Of a DNA stretch of 64,000 nucleotides, positions 23,440 through 32,886 are shown piece after piece. Position 1 is the first letter of the stretch, and every line of letters begins with the position of its first letter. A model generated the notes under the pieces. The model was not told the origin of the DNA. It did no database searches and saw only the letters and a list, made by a program, of their open reading frames with translations. Source of the DNA: Geomobilimonas luticola (GTDB lineage: Bacteria; Desulfobacterota; Desulfuromonadia; Geobacterales; Geobacteraceae); the NCBI RefSeq assembly GCF_018476905.1, contig NZ_JAHCVK010000002.1, positions 62,001 through 126,000 on the forward strand, read 5' to 3'. Both the position numbers and the translations under genes were made by a program.

Positions 23440-24618
23440 GTGAATAGTCTCAAGGCGATTCTCATATCCCTCGTGGTTCTTGCCACGGCGGTCAGTGGTT
23501 CAGCTGAAACGCAGCGGCACGTAACGCCGCACGTGGAGAAGGTCGATCAGCTGCTGGAGAGCGCCATTGCCCGCGGACTTGTCACCGGTGGCGTTGTTCT
23601 CGTCGGCAATCGTCAGGGAGTGCTGTTCGAAAAGGCCTACGGCCGGGGACTCGGTGGACCGGACTCCCCCGGCCTCACCGTCGATTCTCTTTTCGACATC
23701 GCATCCCTTACCAAAGTGGTCGCCACCACGCCGGCGGTACTGAAGCTGGCGGAGGAGCGGAAACTTTCCCTTGTCGACCCGGTGGTCAGGTGGTTCCCGG
23801 AATTTTCCGGCAAGGGGAAGGATGACCTGCTCGTCCTCAACCTGCTGACCCATACTTCGGGCCTCGACGACTTCTCCCTCTCCTCTGTCAATCCCCTCCA
23901 GAGCGCTATCGAGGGGGCTGCCCACCAGCGCCTGAAGGGAGAGGTCGGGAACAGGTTCAGGTATGCCGACATCAATTTCATCCTGCTGGGTGAACTGGTC
24001 AGGCGGGCGAGCGGTGTCGGCCTCCAGGAGTTTGTGGCAAACAGGTTCTATGGCCCCCTCGCGATGCGTGATACCGGTTTCAGTCCCGACCCCGCCAAGG
24101 CGTTCCGCTGTGCGGCAACACGGGGTGCCGAAAACCAGCTGTTGCAGGGGCAGGTTCAGGACTACCCCGCACGCCAGCTGGGGGGAGTGGCGGGGCATGC
24201 CGGCCTGTTCACCACCATCCACGACCTGGCGCGCTTCTGCCGCATGATTCTCAACGAGGGAGAGCTGGGCGACGTCCGCGTACTGTCAGAGAGAGCCGTC
24301 CGGCAGATGACAGTCCCCTACTTCTCCCGGGGGGGAGATGTCATGCGGGGGCTTGGCTGGGATATAGCCTCTCCCTTCTCGTCACCCAAGGGTGAGGGGT
24401 TTTCCCGCTATTCTTTCGGCCATACGGGATACTCCGGCAGTTCCATCTGGATAGACCCGGCAAGCGACACCTTCGTGGTGCTGCTGACCTCCCGTGTCGA
24501 TTATGGAAGAACAAAGGAATTCAGCAGGTTGCGCGGTGACCTGTCAACCTTGGCGGCCAGCCTCTTCGCTGCGACGCAGAAGGAGTTTGCCGGTGTCGTC
24601 CGGGACACCGACGAGTAA
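23440..24618 (+). CDS. Serine hydrolase of the beta-lactamase / class C penicillin-binding family
   Basis: A 392-residue exported protein. A signal peptide covers about residues 1-22 (LISLVVLATAVSGSA). The catalytic SxxK is S89-L-T-K92 in DIASLTKVVATTPAV; the tyrosine motif lies in RFRYADINFILLGEL; the third motif is HTG in FGHTGYSGSSIWIDP. These motifs place it with class C beta-lactamase-like esterases and peptidases, many of which are not true antibiotic hydrolases. The start is GTG 23440, just before the signal peptide, with AGGGCGG upstream; the in-frame ATG at 23329 lies inside the previous gene. Confidence 0.85.
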   Translation: MNSLKAILISLVVLATAVSGSAETQRHVTPHVEKVDQLLESAIARGLVTGGVVLVGNRQGVLFEKAYGRGLGGPDSPGLTVDSLFDIASLTKVVATTPAVLKLAEERKLSLVDPVVRWFPEFSGKGKDDLLVLNLLTHTSGLDDFSLSSVNPLQSAIEGAAHQRLKGEVGNRFRYADINFILLGELVRRASGVGLQEFVANRFYGPLAMRDTGFSPDPAKAFRCAATRGAENQLLQGQVQDYPARQLGGVAGHAGLFTTIHDLARFCRMILNEGELGDVRVLSERAVRQMTVPYFSRGGDVMRGLGWDIASPFSSPKGEGFSRYSFGHTGYSGSSIWIDPASDTFVVLLTSRVDYGRTKEFSRLRGDLSTLAASLFAATQKEFAGVVRDTDE

Positions 24619-24638
24619 GAACAGCAGACGGTAATATC

Positions 24639-24667
24639 TTGACAGGTTGTGGCCATTGTGCTAGCTT
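24639..24667 (+). promoter_or_regulatory. Sigma-70-like promoter before the receiver-domain gene
   Basis: A perfect TTGACA (24639-24644), 17-bp spacer, then TAGCTT (24662-24667), about 60 bp before the ATG at 24730. Confidence 0.55.
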
Positions 24668-24729
24668 TTGCGCACCTGTGCAGAGTTTAGGACACTTCCC
24701 GACCAACTTTTTCCGCGGAGGAGGGTTCG

Positions 24730-26130
24730 ATGGGCAATAAATTGCTCCTCGCCGATGACAGCATCACCATTCAGAAGGTCGTAGGGATAATCTTTGCCAA
24801 CGAGGATTATGAGCTCACCGTGGTTGACAACGGGAACGCTGCGCTGGACAAAGCCAGGGAGCTTTTGCCCGATATCATTCTCGTGGATGCCCTCATGCCG
24901 GGAAAGACAGGCTACGAAGTCTGTGAAGCTGTCCGCCGCGAGCCTTCCCTGCGACATGTCCCTCTTCTCCTCCTGACGGGTGCTTTTGAACCCTTCGATG
25001 AAGGCAAGGCCCGCGAAAGCGGAGCCGATGATTTTATTTCCAAGCCCTTTGAATCCCAGCATCTTATTGATAAAGTCAAAACGCTGATAGAGCTCGGCAA
25101 GGAACGTCGTGCCGGGCAGTCAGCCATTCCCGCGACTGAACCGGTCGCCACGCCTCCTGTCCAACCTGCCGTCACTCCTGCAGCAGTGGAGCCGTTGACG
25201 GCGGCAACCGCCGTTTTTGCCGCCGAACCGGAACAGGCACCAGCAGCAGCGGCCGGGATGGAAGAGATGCTCTTTGCCGATTTGGACGTGCCTGCGGAAA
25301 CGGCTCCGCTTACTGCGGCAGTCTCACCTGCAGAGGCAACGGTCGAGGCGGAGTTGGTGGAAGTTTCTCCTGACGACGACCTGTGGGGGGCATTCGACCT
25401 GGAAGAACTGCCGGAAGAGAGTCAGGTCGAGTTCGGGACGGTCATTGCGGAGGAGACCGCTGTCGCCGAAGAGGTGGCAGTTGCGGACGAGTTCGTCTTT
25501 GCCGAAGAGGCGGAGGTCGGAACCATAGAGGCTTCCACGGTTTTGGTTGAGCCTGCAGGAGATATCGACGGCAAGTGGTTGCCGGTTGAAGAACAGACCT
25601 TCGATTTCCAGGAGGAAGAGGGCTTCCCCGAGGAGAGCATGCCGGAAGCGGATCCTTTTGCTGAACTGGCGGCCGCACCGGAAGCAGCAGCGCAGGATGA
25701 GATGGCGGAATTCCTTGCCGAGCCGGCCAGGGAGCCAATGCCGGTCATGGAACAGCCGTTCGCGCCCGAAGAGGAGTCCGTGCCTGCCCCGGCTCCGGCA
25801 GCTGCTCCCCCCCAGGAGATGGACCTGCAGTTCGCTCCCGAGGAAGAGTACGTACCGTTTGTCCCGCCAGGGGAGGCCGAGGCCCCCTCAGTGGCTGCCG
25901 TTGCAGCCACGGCAGCAGTGGCTGTCGCCACAGCAAGCGCAGTAGCGCCGGCATCTGCGGCATCGGCGCCGGCTCCAGCCCCGCCTGCGGAGTTGAGCGA
26001 AGAGCAACTGACGGCACTGGTAGCGAAGATATCGAAGGACATTATCGAACGAATCGCCTGGGAGGTTGTGCCGGACCTGGCGGAAAACATCATCAAGGAA
26101 GAGGTTCGTCGCCTCAAGGAAGGTGCCTGA
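24730..26130 (+). CDS. Receiver-domain protein with long Pro/Ala/Glu linker and C-terminal helix
   Basis: A 466-residue protein. Residues 1-125 are a complete receiver domain: D9/D10, phosphoacceptor D53 (IILVDALMPGK) and the K near 105 (FISKPF). Residues ~130-420 are low-complexity, rich in Ala, Pro and Glu. The last ~45 residues form conserved helices ending in VVPDLAENIIKEEVRRLKEG. There is no DNA-binding or enzymatic output domain. The plan resembles polarity regulators such as RomR, and the tail resembles the C-terminal oligomerisation helices of PopZ; both comparisons are my inference. GGAGGAGG precedes the ATG. A terminator separates it from valS. Confidence 0.8.
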   Translation: MGNKLLLADDSITIQKVVGIIFANEDYELTVVDNGNAALDKARELLPDIILVDALMPGKTGYEVCEAVRREPSLRHVPLLLLTGAFEPFDEGKARESGADDFISKPFESQHLIDKVKTLIELGKERRAGQSAIPATEPVATPPVQPAVTPAAVEPLTAATAVFAAEPEQAPAAAAGMEEMLFADLDVPAETAPLTAAVSPAEATVEAELVEVSPDDDLWGAFDLEELPEESQVEFGTVIAEETAVAEEVAVADEFVFAEEAEVGTIEASTVLVEPAGDIDGKWLPVEEQTFDFQEEEGFPEESMPEADPFAELAAAPEAAAQDEMAEFLAEPAREPMPVMEQPFAPEEESVPAPAPAAAPPQEMDLQFAPEEEYVPFVPPGEAEAPSVAAVAATAAVAVATASAVAPASAASAPAPAPPAELSEEQLTALVAKISKDIIERIAWEVVPDLAENIIKEEVRRLKEGA

Positions 26131-26175
26131 AGCATCGGCCGGGATGTCCGGACAGATTGTGGATGAATGCAGACG

Positions 26176-26207
26176 AACGGGGGATGATGAATCCCCCGTT
26201 TGATTTA
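26176..26207 (+). terminator. Intrinsic terminator after the receiver-domain gene
   Basis: AACGGGGGAT (26176-26185) pairs perfectly with ATCCCCCGTT (26191-26200) around GATGA, followed by TGATTTAT. Confidence 0.8.
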
Positions 26208-26288
26208 TATCCGGGTTTCTTCGTCGGGACGGCAATGCGAAGCATGGTATCCCTGACACACTATATCAGCACATGAAGAGGTTGCAGC

Positions 26289-28949
26289 ATGGCAGAACGT
26301 GAACTGGCCAAGGTCTACGAACCGCAGAGCGTGGAAGTGAAATGGTACGGGGAGTGGGAGCGGAGCGGTTATTTCCGTGCAGCGTCCGTTTCCGCAAAAC
26401 CTCCTTACAGCATAGTCATCCCCCCCCCCAATGTCACCGGCGCCCTCCACATGGGGCACGCCCTCAATAACACCCTACAGGATATCCTCTGCCGCTGGAA
26501 ACGGATGAGCGGTCATAACGTACTCTGGATGCCGGGGACCGACCATGCCGGCATTGCTACCCAGAACGTAGTGGAGCGGCAACTGGCTGCCGAGGGGAAG
26601 GATCGCCACGAACTGGGTCGCGAAGCCTTTATCGAGCGGGTCTGGCAGTGGAAGGGCGAATCGGGGGGACAGATCATCGGCCAGTTGAAGAGACTTGGCG
26701 CCTCCTGCGACTGGGAGCGGGAGCGCTTTACCATGGACGCGGGACTCTCCAGGGCGGTCCGTGAAGTGTTCGTCCGGCTCTACGAAGAAGGGCTCATCTA
26801 CCGGGACAATCGTCTCATCAACTGGTGTCCCCGCTGCCATACGGCTCTTTCCGACATCGAGGTGGAGCATGAAGAGAAGGCTGGCCATCTCTGGCACCTC
26901 CGCTATCCGGTCGTCGAGAGCGATCGCTGCCTTGTTGTTGCCACCACCCGGCCGGAAACCATGCTGGGTGACACCGCCGTTGCGGTACATCCCGAAGACG
27001 AGCGCTACCGGGAGCTGATCGGCAAGAAGGTGCTCCTTCCCCTGGTCAACCGGGAGATTCCCATCGTTGCCGACGAGTACGTGGACAGGGAGTTCGGCAC
27101 CGGCGTGGTGAAGATCACGCCGGCACATGACTTCAACGACTTCGAAGTAGGCCGGCGGCATGGCCTCGACGTTATCAATGTCTTTGACGAGTCGGGCGTC
27201 ATCAACGCTGCCGGTCACCAGTACGAAGGGCTCGACCGGTTTGCTGCCCGGAAGAAAGTCGTCGAGGACCTGGAGAGTGCGGGGCTTCTGGAAAAAATCC
27301 AGGACCACGCCCTGGCGCTTGGTGGCTGCTACCGCTGCAAGACTGTCGTTGAACCGTACCTGTCTCTTCAGTGGTACGTCAAGGTGGGGCCGCTGGCGGA
27401 AGAGGCGCTGGCGGCAGTGAAGGACGGACGGACCCGCATCGTTCCCCAGCAGTGGGAAAACACCTACTATGACTGGATGGAGAACATCCGCGACTGGTGC
27501 ATCTCCCGCCAGATCTGGTGGGGACACCGCATCCCCGCATGGTACTGCGACCACTGCGGCAAGGTGACCGTCGCCAAGGAAGACCCGTCGAAATGCGCAG
27601 CCTGCGGCAGCGACGAGATCCGCCAGGAGACCGACGTTCTCGATACCTGGTTCTCTTCGGCCCTCTGGCCCTTCTCCACCATGGGGTGGCCGGACCGGAC
27701 TTCCGAGCTGTCTTCCTTCTACCCCACCTCATGCCTCGTGACCGGCTTCGACATCCTCTTCTTCTGGGTGGCCCGCATGATGATGATGGGGCTCCATTTC
27801 ATGGGAGAGGTCCCGTTCAGGGACGTGTACATCCATGCCCTGGTGCGGGATGCCCAGGGGCAGAAGATGAGCAAATCCAAGGGGAACGTCATCGACCCCC
27901 TGACGGTGATCGACCAGTACGGCACCGACGCCTTCCGTTTCACCCTGGCCGCTTTCGCCGCCCAGGGACGGGATATCAAGCTGGCGGAAGAACGGATTGC
28001 CGGCTACCGAAATTTCGCCAACAAGATATGGAACGCGTCCCGTTTTGCCCTCATGAACCTGGCAGGGTTCACGCCGGCCAACGTCGACCCGGCGACCCTG
28101 CCCCTCACCAATGCCGACCGCTGGATCCTCCATCGTCTGAATGTTGCTGCGCAGGAAACGAAGGACGCCCTGGACGCCTTCCGCTTCAACGATGCCGCCG
28201 GCACCCTTTACCGTTTCACCTGGAGCGAGTTCTGCGACTGGTACATCGAACTGGTGAAGGACGACCTCTACCGGGGAGAGGCTGACCGTCAGCAGACGGC
28301 TCGCCAGGTACTCTGGACCGTTCTGGAGCACCTGCTTCGGCTTCTCCACCCCTTCATGCCGTTCATTACCGAAGAAATCTGGCAGAGCCTGCCGGGCGAA
28401 CGACCGGTGCCGAGCATCATGCTGGCCGATTACCCGCAACCACGCCCGGAGTGGCAGTTCGTCGACGGGGCAGCCGAGATGGAACTGGTCATGGCGGTGA
28501 TCACCGGCATCCGTACCATCCGGGGGGAGATGGATGTGGCCCCTTCCCGTGAGATTGCCGCCATACTCGACTGCAGTTCAGAAGGGAGTCGCCATCTCCT
28601 GAAGCAGAACGAGGTCTACGTCATGTCACTGGCCCGGATCTCCGACCTGGCCATCGGCAGCGGGATGGACGTTCCGGAGGACGCTGCCGTGCAGGTAGCG
28701 GGGGACGTGAAGATCGTCGTGCCGCTCAAAGGACTGGTGAACGTGGCGGAGGAAGAAAAGCGCCTTCTCAAGGAGATCGCCAAGGTGGACAAGGATATCG
28801 AGTTCCTTGACAAAAAACTGTCGAACCCGAGTTTCGTGGAGCGCGCCCCGGCCGATGTGGTGGTCAAGGAGAGGGAAAAGCTCACGGAGTTCGCCGACAA
28901 GAAGCTGCTTCTGGAAGAAAGCCTGGTAAAGATCCGCAGACTACACTAG
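26289..28949 (+). CDS. valS: Valyl-tRNA synthetase
   Basis: An 886-residue class I synthetase. The HIGH-type motif appears in PPPNVTGALHMGHALNNT (residues 46-63) and KMSKS in QKMSKSKGNVIDP (near 525). The editing domain between them includes TTRPETMLGDTAVAVHP. A C-terminal coiled coil, typical of ValS, covers the last ~65 residues. The length is normal. GAAGAGGTTGCAGC before the ATG gives a reasonable ribosome-binding site. A GGGGCG/CGCCCC hairpin follows the stop, without a T tract. Confidence 0.98.
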   Translation: MAERELAKVYEPQSVEVKWYGEWERSGYFRAASVSAKPPYSIVIPPPNVTGALHMGHALNNTLQDILCRWKRMSGHNVLWMPGTDHAGIATQNVVERQLAAEGKDRHELGREAFIERVWQWKGESGGQIIGQLKRLGASCDWERERFTMDAGLSRAVREVFVRLYEEGLIYRDNRLINWCPRCHTALSDIEVEHEEKAGHLWHLRYPVVESDRCLVVATTRPETMLGDTAVAVHPEDERYRELIGKKVLLPLVNREIPIVADEYVDREFGTGVVKITPAHDFNDFEVGRRHGLDVINVFDESGVINAAGHQYEGLDRFAARKKVVEDLESAGLLEKIQDHALALGGCYRCKTVVEPYLSLQWYVKVGPLAEEALAAVKDGRTRIVPQQWENTYYDWMENIRDWCISRQIWWGHRIPAWYCDHCGKVTVAKEDPSKCAACGSDEIRQETDVLDTWFSSALWPFSTMGWPDRTSELSSFYPTSCLVTGFDILFFWVARMMMMGLHFMGEVPFRDVYIHALVRDAQGQKMSKSKGNVIDPLTVIDQYGTDAFRFTLAAFAAQGRDIKLAEERIAGYRNFANKIWNASRFALMNLAGFTPANVDPATLPLTNADRWILHRLNVAAQETKDALDAFRFNDAAGTLYRFTWSEFCDWYIELVKDDLYRGEADRQQTARQVLWTVLEHLLRLLHPFMPFITEEIWQSLPGERPVPSIMLADYPQPRPEWQFVDGAAEMELVMAVITGIRTIRGEMDVAPSREIAAILDCSSEGSRHLLKQNEVYVMSLARISDLAIGSGMDVPEDAAVQVAGDVKIVVPLKGLVNVAEEEKRLLKEIAKVDKDIEFLDKKLSNPSFVERAPADVVVKEREKLTEFADKKLLLEESLVKIRRLH

Positions 28950-29007
28950 GGGCGTACCGCGTGTTCGCCCCAACAGGGCGGTTGCATGAATCGCCCAGGG
29001 GATTCCC

Positions 29008-29796
29008 TTGTCACTGCCAATCGTCTTTTACATTTTTGCCTTCATCTTCGGTGCTGCCGTCGGTTCCTTTCTGAATGTCTGTATCTGCCGGCTTCCCAAA
29101 GGGGAGTCAATCGTCTTTCCTCCCTCCCATTGCACCCGCTGCGATTACAAGATACGGTTCTACGACAACATTCCCCTCATCAGCTATCTTCTTCTCGGGG
29201 GTAAATGCCGCTCCTGCCGCGAGCCGATTTCCGTCCAGTATCCCGTCGTGGAACTGCTCAACGGCCTGCTGGCCCTCTTTCTCTTCATCAAGTTCGGCCC
29301 GACACCCACTTTTGCCGTACTGTTCCTGCTCTGTGCGGCCCTCGTGGTCATAACCTTCATCGACCTGGAGCACCAGATCATCCCCGATGTCATCAGCCTT
29401 CCCGGCATCGTGGTCGGTTTGATCTGTTCCTTCTTCCTCCCCTGGCTCGGGTGGTTCGATTCCCTCACCGGCATCCTGCTGGGTGGGGGGAGCCTTCTTC
29501 TGGTGGCTTACGGCTACCACCTGCTCACCGGTAAAGAGGGAATGGGGGGGGGCGACATAAAACTCCTGGCCATGCTCGGGGCATTTCTAGGCTGGCGATC
29601 GGTTCCGTTCATCATCTTCGCCGCATCCCTGGCCGGTTCGGTTATCGGCGTGAGCGTCATGCTGGCCAAGGGTAAGGACAGCAAGCTGGCCATTCCCTTC
29701 GGCCCCTTCCTTGCCTTCGGTGCTGTCCTCTACATCTTTTACGGCCGGCAGCTGATTACCTGGTATCTGAGCCTCGGGAGGGGGGGGGGAGGGTAG
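29008..29796 (+). CDS. pilD: Type IV prepilin peptidase / N-methyltransferase
   Basis: A 262-residue polytopic membrane aspartic protease that cleaves prepilin leaders and methylates the new N-terminus. The N-terminal cytosolic loop has two CxxC pairs (HCTRCDYKI and KCRSCREPI), typical of the bifunctional form. The catalytic aspartates are in FIDLEHQIIPD and GGGDIKLL. About seven membrane segments are visible. It appears to start at TTG 29008 with AGGGGA upstream; no in-frame ATG precedes the first membrane helix. It should process the five pilin-like proteins encoded downstream. It is followed 5 bp later by the kinase gene. Confidence 0.93.
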   Translation: MSLPIVFYIFAFIFGAAVGSFLNVCICRLPKGESIVFPPSHCTRCDYKIRFYDNIPLISYLLLGGKCRSCREPISVQYPVVELLNGLLALFLFIKFGPTPTFAVLFLLCAALVVITFIDLEHQIIPDVISLPGIVVGLICSFFLPWLGWFDSLTGILLGGGSLLLVAYGYHLLTGKEGMGGGDIKLLAMLGAFLGWRSVPFIIFAASLAGSVIGVSVMLAKGKDSKLAIPFGPFLAFGAVLYIFYGRQLITWYLSLGRGGGG

Positions 29797-29801
29797 CCCT
29801 C

Positions 29802-31394
29802 ATGAAGCCGTTCCGCGTCAATCTCACCTTTGCCATTCTGGCTTCCCTCGCCTGCCTGCTCAGCCTTACCTGGATACTGCTGAGCCTCATCTCGTTCAAG
29901 ACCGCCGAAAAAGACATTCTTATCCAGAAAAACGGGGAAGGGCGCATCCTCCTCGCTTCGTTCGTCAACCTTGTCCCCTTTCCCCTCGACCGTCTGAACG
30001 ACGCGACGCCGGCCGGTTCGTTTGCGGTACGTCTCGCCAACGAACGTGCCATCGCCGGACTGACCGTCGTAAACCCGGAAGGGTGGCCGATGTACCGGGT
30101 TGCGGAAAGGGAGGGGCTGGATGCCGGCTTGACCAGGGCGTTGCGGACGGGAGATGCCACATCCTCCTTCAGCAAAGACGGCAGGCTCCTGTATCACTAT
30201 GCGCCCTTGAGGGATGGCGCCCGTATAGCGGGTGCTGCGCGCCTCACCCTCTCCCTGGCTGCCGAACGGGATCGCCTGACCCGCTCACGCCATCTCTTTC
30301 TTTCCTACTTCATGCTCGATTTTCTCCTTCTGCTCGGACTCGGGTCGTTTCTCCTGTCCCGGGTTGTCGTTTCGCCCATAAGAAAACTGCTGGCGGCAAC
30401 GGAGCGGATAACCGCCGGAGACTACAGTCACATGCTCCATATCCCCGGCTGCGCGGAGATAGTTGACCTTTCCGATTCGTTCAACATGATGCAGCTGGCA
30501 CTCAGGGAGAAGCAGGAGGAGGTCGCTGCCCACGTGCGTTCCCTGCAGAAAGCCAATCTGGAACTGCAGACGGCCCGCGAGGAGACGATACGCTCGGAAA
30601 AAATGGCGTCGGTGGGGCTTCTGGCGGCGGGGATGGCCCACGAGATCGGCTCGCCTCTCTCGGCGATAATTGGCTATGCCGGCATTATGCGGGACGAGGT
30701 GGCCCATGACCCGGACAAGGCCGATTACCTGAGGCGGATCGAGCAGGAGGCGGGGAGGATTGACCGTATCGTGCGCGATCTGCTGAATTATGCCCGGCCA
30801 ACCCCGGCAGAGAACGAACGGGTAGCTATTGCGCCGTTTCTGCGGGAGGCCATGGAGATGCTCGAACATCAGGGAATCTTCAAGAAGATAGTCTTGAGCC
30901 TTTCCGTCGCGGAAAACCTGCCGGCGGTATGCCTCGACCGGCACCAGTTATTGCAGGTGCTGATCAATCTCGTTCTCAATGCGCGGGATGCCATGCCCGG
31001 CGGGGGGAGGCTGGAGGTCATTGCCGCTGCCGATGTCATGAGTACGGCATATGACCGGTCGGAGCAAACCCGCCATCTTGTTAGCATGGGGCGGCGCAGG
31101 GAGGATTTCGGGGGGGTGTTCCGGTCGCCGTTCCCGGCGGACGAATTCGCTGCCCCCTGTGTGCGGATTGTGGTCGGCGACAGCGGGGAAGGGATATCTC
31201 CCGCGTCGCTGGAGAAAATTTTCGACCCCTTCTTTACCACCAAGGAACCGGGAAAGGGGACCGGTCTCGGCCTTTCCATCTCCGCCAGCATCATAGACTC
31301 CTTTGGCGGACGTATCACCGTGGAGAGTGCACCGGGGAAGGGCTCCCGTTTCAGTATCTGGCTGCCAGCCTGTCCTGTGGAGAGTGAACCGTGA
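29802..31394 (+). CDS. Membrane sensor histidine kinase (PilS/NtrB-like)
   Basis: A 530-residue kinase. A first membrane helix (~12-34), a periplasmic sensor region of about 130 residues and a second helix (~166-190) lead into a HAMP segment (VVVSPIRKLLAATERITAGDY). The HisKA motif is HEIGSPLSAI with the histidine near residue 280. The ATPase part has N box LVLNARDAMPGGG, then DSGEGIS and GKGTGLGLSI. Its GTGA junction overlaps the regulator gene, so the two form a cognate pair. The position beside pilD and the pilin genes suggests pilus control; the signal is unknown. Confidence 0.92.
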   Translation: MKPFRVNLTFAILASLACLLSLTWILLSLISFKTAEKDILIQKNGEGRILLASFVNLVPFPLDRLNDATPAGSFAVRLANERAIAGLTVVNPEGWPMYRVAEREGLDAGLTRALRTGDATSSFSKDGRLLYHYAPLRDGARIAGAARLTLSLAAERDRLTRSRHLFLSYFMLDFLLLLGLGSFLLSRVVVSPIRKLLAATERITAGDYSHMLHIPGCAEIVDLSDSFNMMQLALREKQEEVAAHVRSLQKANLELQTAREETIRSEKMASVGLLAAGMAHEIGSPLSAIIGYAGIMRDEVAHDPDKADYLRRIEQEAGRIDRIVRDLLNYARPTPAENERVAIAPFLREAMEMLEHQGIFKKIVLSLSVAENLPAVCLDRHQLLQVLINLVLNARDAMPGGGRLEVIAAADVMSTAYDRSEQTRHLVSMGRRREDFGGVFRSPFPADEFAAPCVRIVVGDSGEGISPASLEKIFDPFFTTKEPGKGTGLGLSISASIIDSFGGRITVESAPGKGSRFSIWLPACPVESEP

Positions 31395-32761
31395 GTCGTA
31401 ACAATCGTAAAATCCGTATACTGGTGGTCGACGACGAAAAAAACCTCAGGCACATGCTGCAGGTCATACTCCGCAAGCAGGGGTACGTGGTGGAAGAGGC
31501 CGCAAACGGCAGTGAGGCATTGCAGAAGGCCCTGGCGGGCGGGTTCGATTTCATACTCAGTGACATCAGGATGCCGGTCATGGACGGGCCGGAATTTCTC
31601 CGCCAGGCGTCGGATGCGGGGGTTTCCGCAACGATCATCATGATGTCGGCCTACGGGACGGTGGATACTGCCATTGAGTGCATGAAACTGGGGGCCTATG
31701 ACTATATCTCAAAGCCGTTCAAAAACGATGAAATTCTCCTGGTTCTGAAAAAGGCCGAGGAGCGGCAGCGTCTTGCCGCGGAAAACCGGCGGCTGAAGGA
31801 GGAGATGCACCGGGAATTCTCCTTTGCCAGTATCATCAGCAGAAACCCGCGCATGGGAGAGATATTCTCCCTGGTGGAAAAGGTGAGCGAGTACAAAACC
31901 ACGGTTCTTGTCCTGGGGGAGTCGGGTACGGGAAAGGAACTGGTGGCACGGGCCATCCATTACAACAGCGGCCGCAGGAACGCCGAATTCGTGGCGGTGA
32001 ACTGCGGTGCCATACCCGAGAGCCTGCTGGAAAGCGAACTGTTCGGCCATGTGCGGGGGGCCTTCACCGATGCCTCGGCTGACAAGGCAGGATTGTTCGA
32101 ACAGGCCGATGGCGGCACCCTGTTCCTCGACGAGATAGGGGAGATGCCCCTTTCCCTGCAGACCAAGATACTGCGCGTACTGCAGGAGGGAGAGATCCGG
32201 CGGGTGGGGGAAACCACACCCAAAAAAGTCGATGTCCGGGTGATATCCGCAACCTCCAAGGATCTGGAACATGAGGTGCGGGGAGGGGGGTTCCGGGAAG
32301 ACCTCTTTTTCCGGCTCAACGTCTTCAGCATAAAGCTCCCGCCTCTGCGGGAACGCCTGGAGGATATTCCGCTTCTGGTGGCCCATTTTCTCGGCAAGTA
32401 TGGAGATAAGTTCGGTCGGCCGGGGGTTGAGTGCGCCCCGCAGGTGGTGAAGGAATTCATGAAATACACGTGGCCGGGCAATGTGCGGGAGCTGGAGAAC
32501 GCCATAGAGCGCGGGCTCATTCTCTGCGAAGGTGACCTGCTGACCATGGACTGTCTGCCGGACGGCATCCGGAATGTGCATACAGTCCGCTATCTGCCCG
32601 CTGATTCCCTCTCCATAAAACAGGCAGGAGAGATGCTGGAGCGTGATTTCATCCGCCGTGCCCTGGAAAAGACCGGCGGCAACCGTACCCACGCCGCAAA
32701 ACTGCTGGAAATAAGCCACCGGGCCCTTCTCTACAAACTCAAGGAGTACGGAATGGAGTAG
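31391..32761 (+). CDS. Sigma-54-dependent response regulator (PilR/NtrC-like)
   Basis: A 456-residue regulator: receiver domain (phosphoacceptor D58 in [13 protein letters not shown]), AAA+ sigma-54 activation domain (Walker A GESGTGKE near 176-183, [14 protein letters not shown]) and a Fis-type helix-turn-helix at the C-terminus ([24 protein letters not shown]). The loop that touches sigma-54 reads GAFTDA (near 223-228) instead of the consensus GAFTGA. It starts with GTG 31391, overlapping the kinase stop by 4 bp. Two sigma-54-like promoters lie downstream in the same cluster and are candidate targets. Confidence 0.93.
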   Translation: MSRNNRKIRILVVDDEKNLRHMLQVILRKQGYVVEEAANGSEALQKALAGGFDFILSDIRMPVMDGPEFLRQASDAGVSATIIMMSAYGTVDTAIECMKLGAYDYISKPFKNDEILLVLKKAEERQRLAAENRRLKEEMHREFSFASIISRNPRMGEIFSLVEKVSEYKTTVLVLGESGTGKELVARAIHYNSGRRNAEFVAVNCGAIPESLLESELFGHVRGAFTDASADKAGLFEQADGGTLFLDEIGEMPLSLQTKILRVLQEGEIRRVGETTPKKVDVRVISATSKDLEHEVRGGGFREDLFFRLNVFSIKLPPLRERLEDIPLLVAHFLGKYGDKFGRPGVECAPQVVKEFMKYTWPGNVRELENAIERGLILCEGDLLTMDCLPDGIRNVHTVRYLPADSLSIKQAGEMLERDFIRRALEKTGGNRTHAAKLLEISHRALLYKLKEYGME

Positions 32762-32813
32762 GGAATTACCATAAAAAGATTAGTTAAATATAATAAAAAA
32801 CTTGTAATAATAA

Positions 32814-32846
32814 GACGGCTATGCAATAACTGCATGGCCGTTTTTT
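32814..32846 (+). terminator. Intrinsic terminator after the sigma-54 regulator
   Basis: ACGGCTATGCA (32815-32825) pairs with TGCATGGCCGT (32831-32841) with one wobble, followed by a T run. It ends the pilD-kinase-regulator message. Confidence 0.88.
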
Positions 32847-32886
32847 GTTGCAATACCGGTACGATACCATCCCCGGAGGTGGGTGA

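Noticed and set aside
32836-32856. Possible sigma-54 promoter before fimT (TGGCCG...TTGCA)
   Set aside because: The GG and GC are 12 bases apart instead of 10 and overlap the terminator stem, so the element would not be functional.
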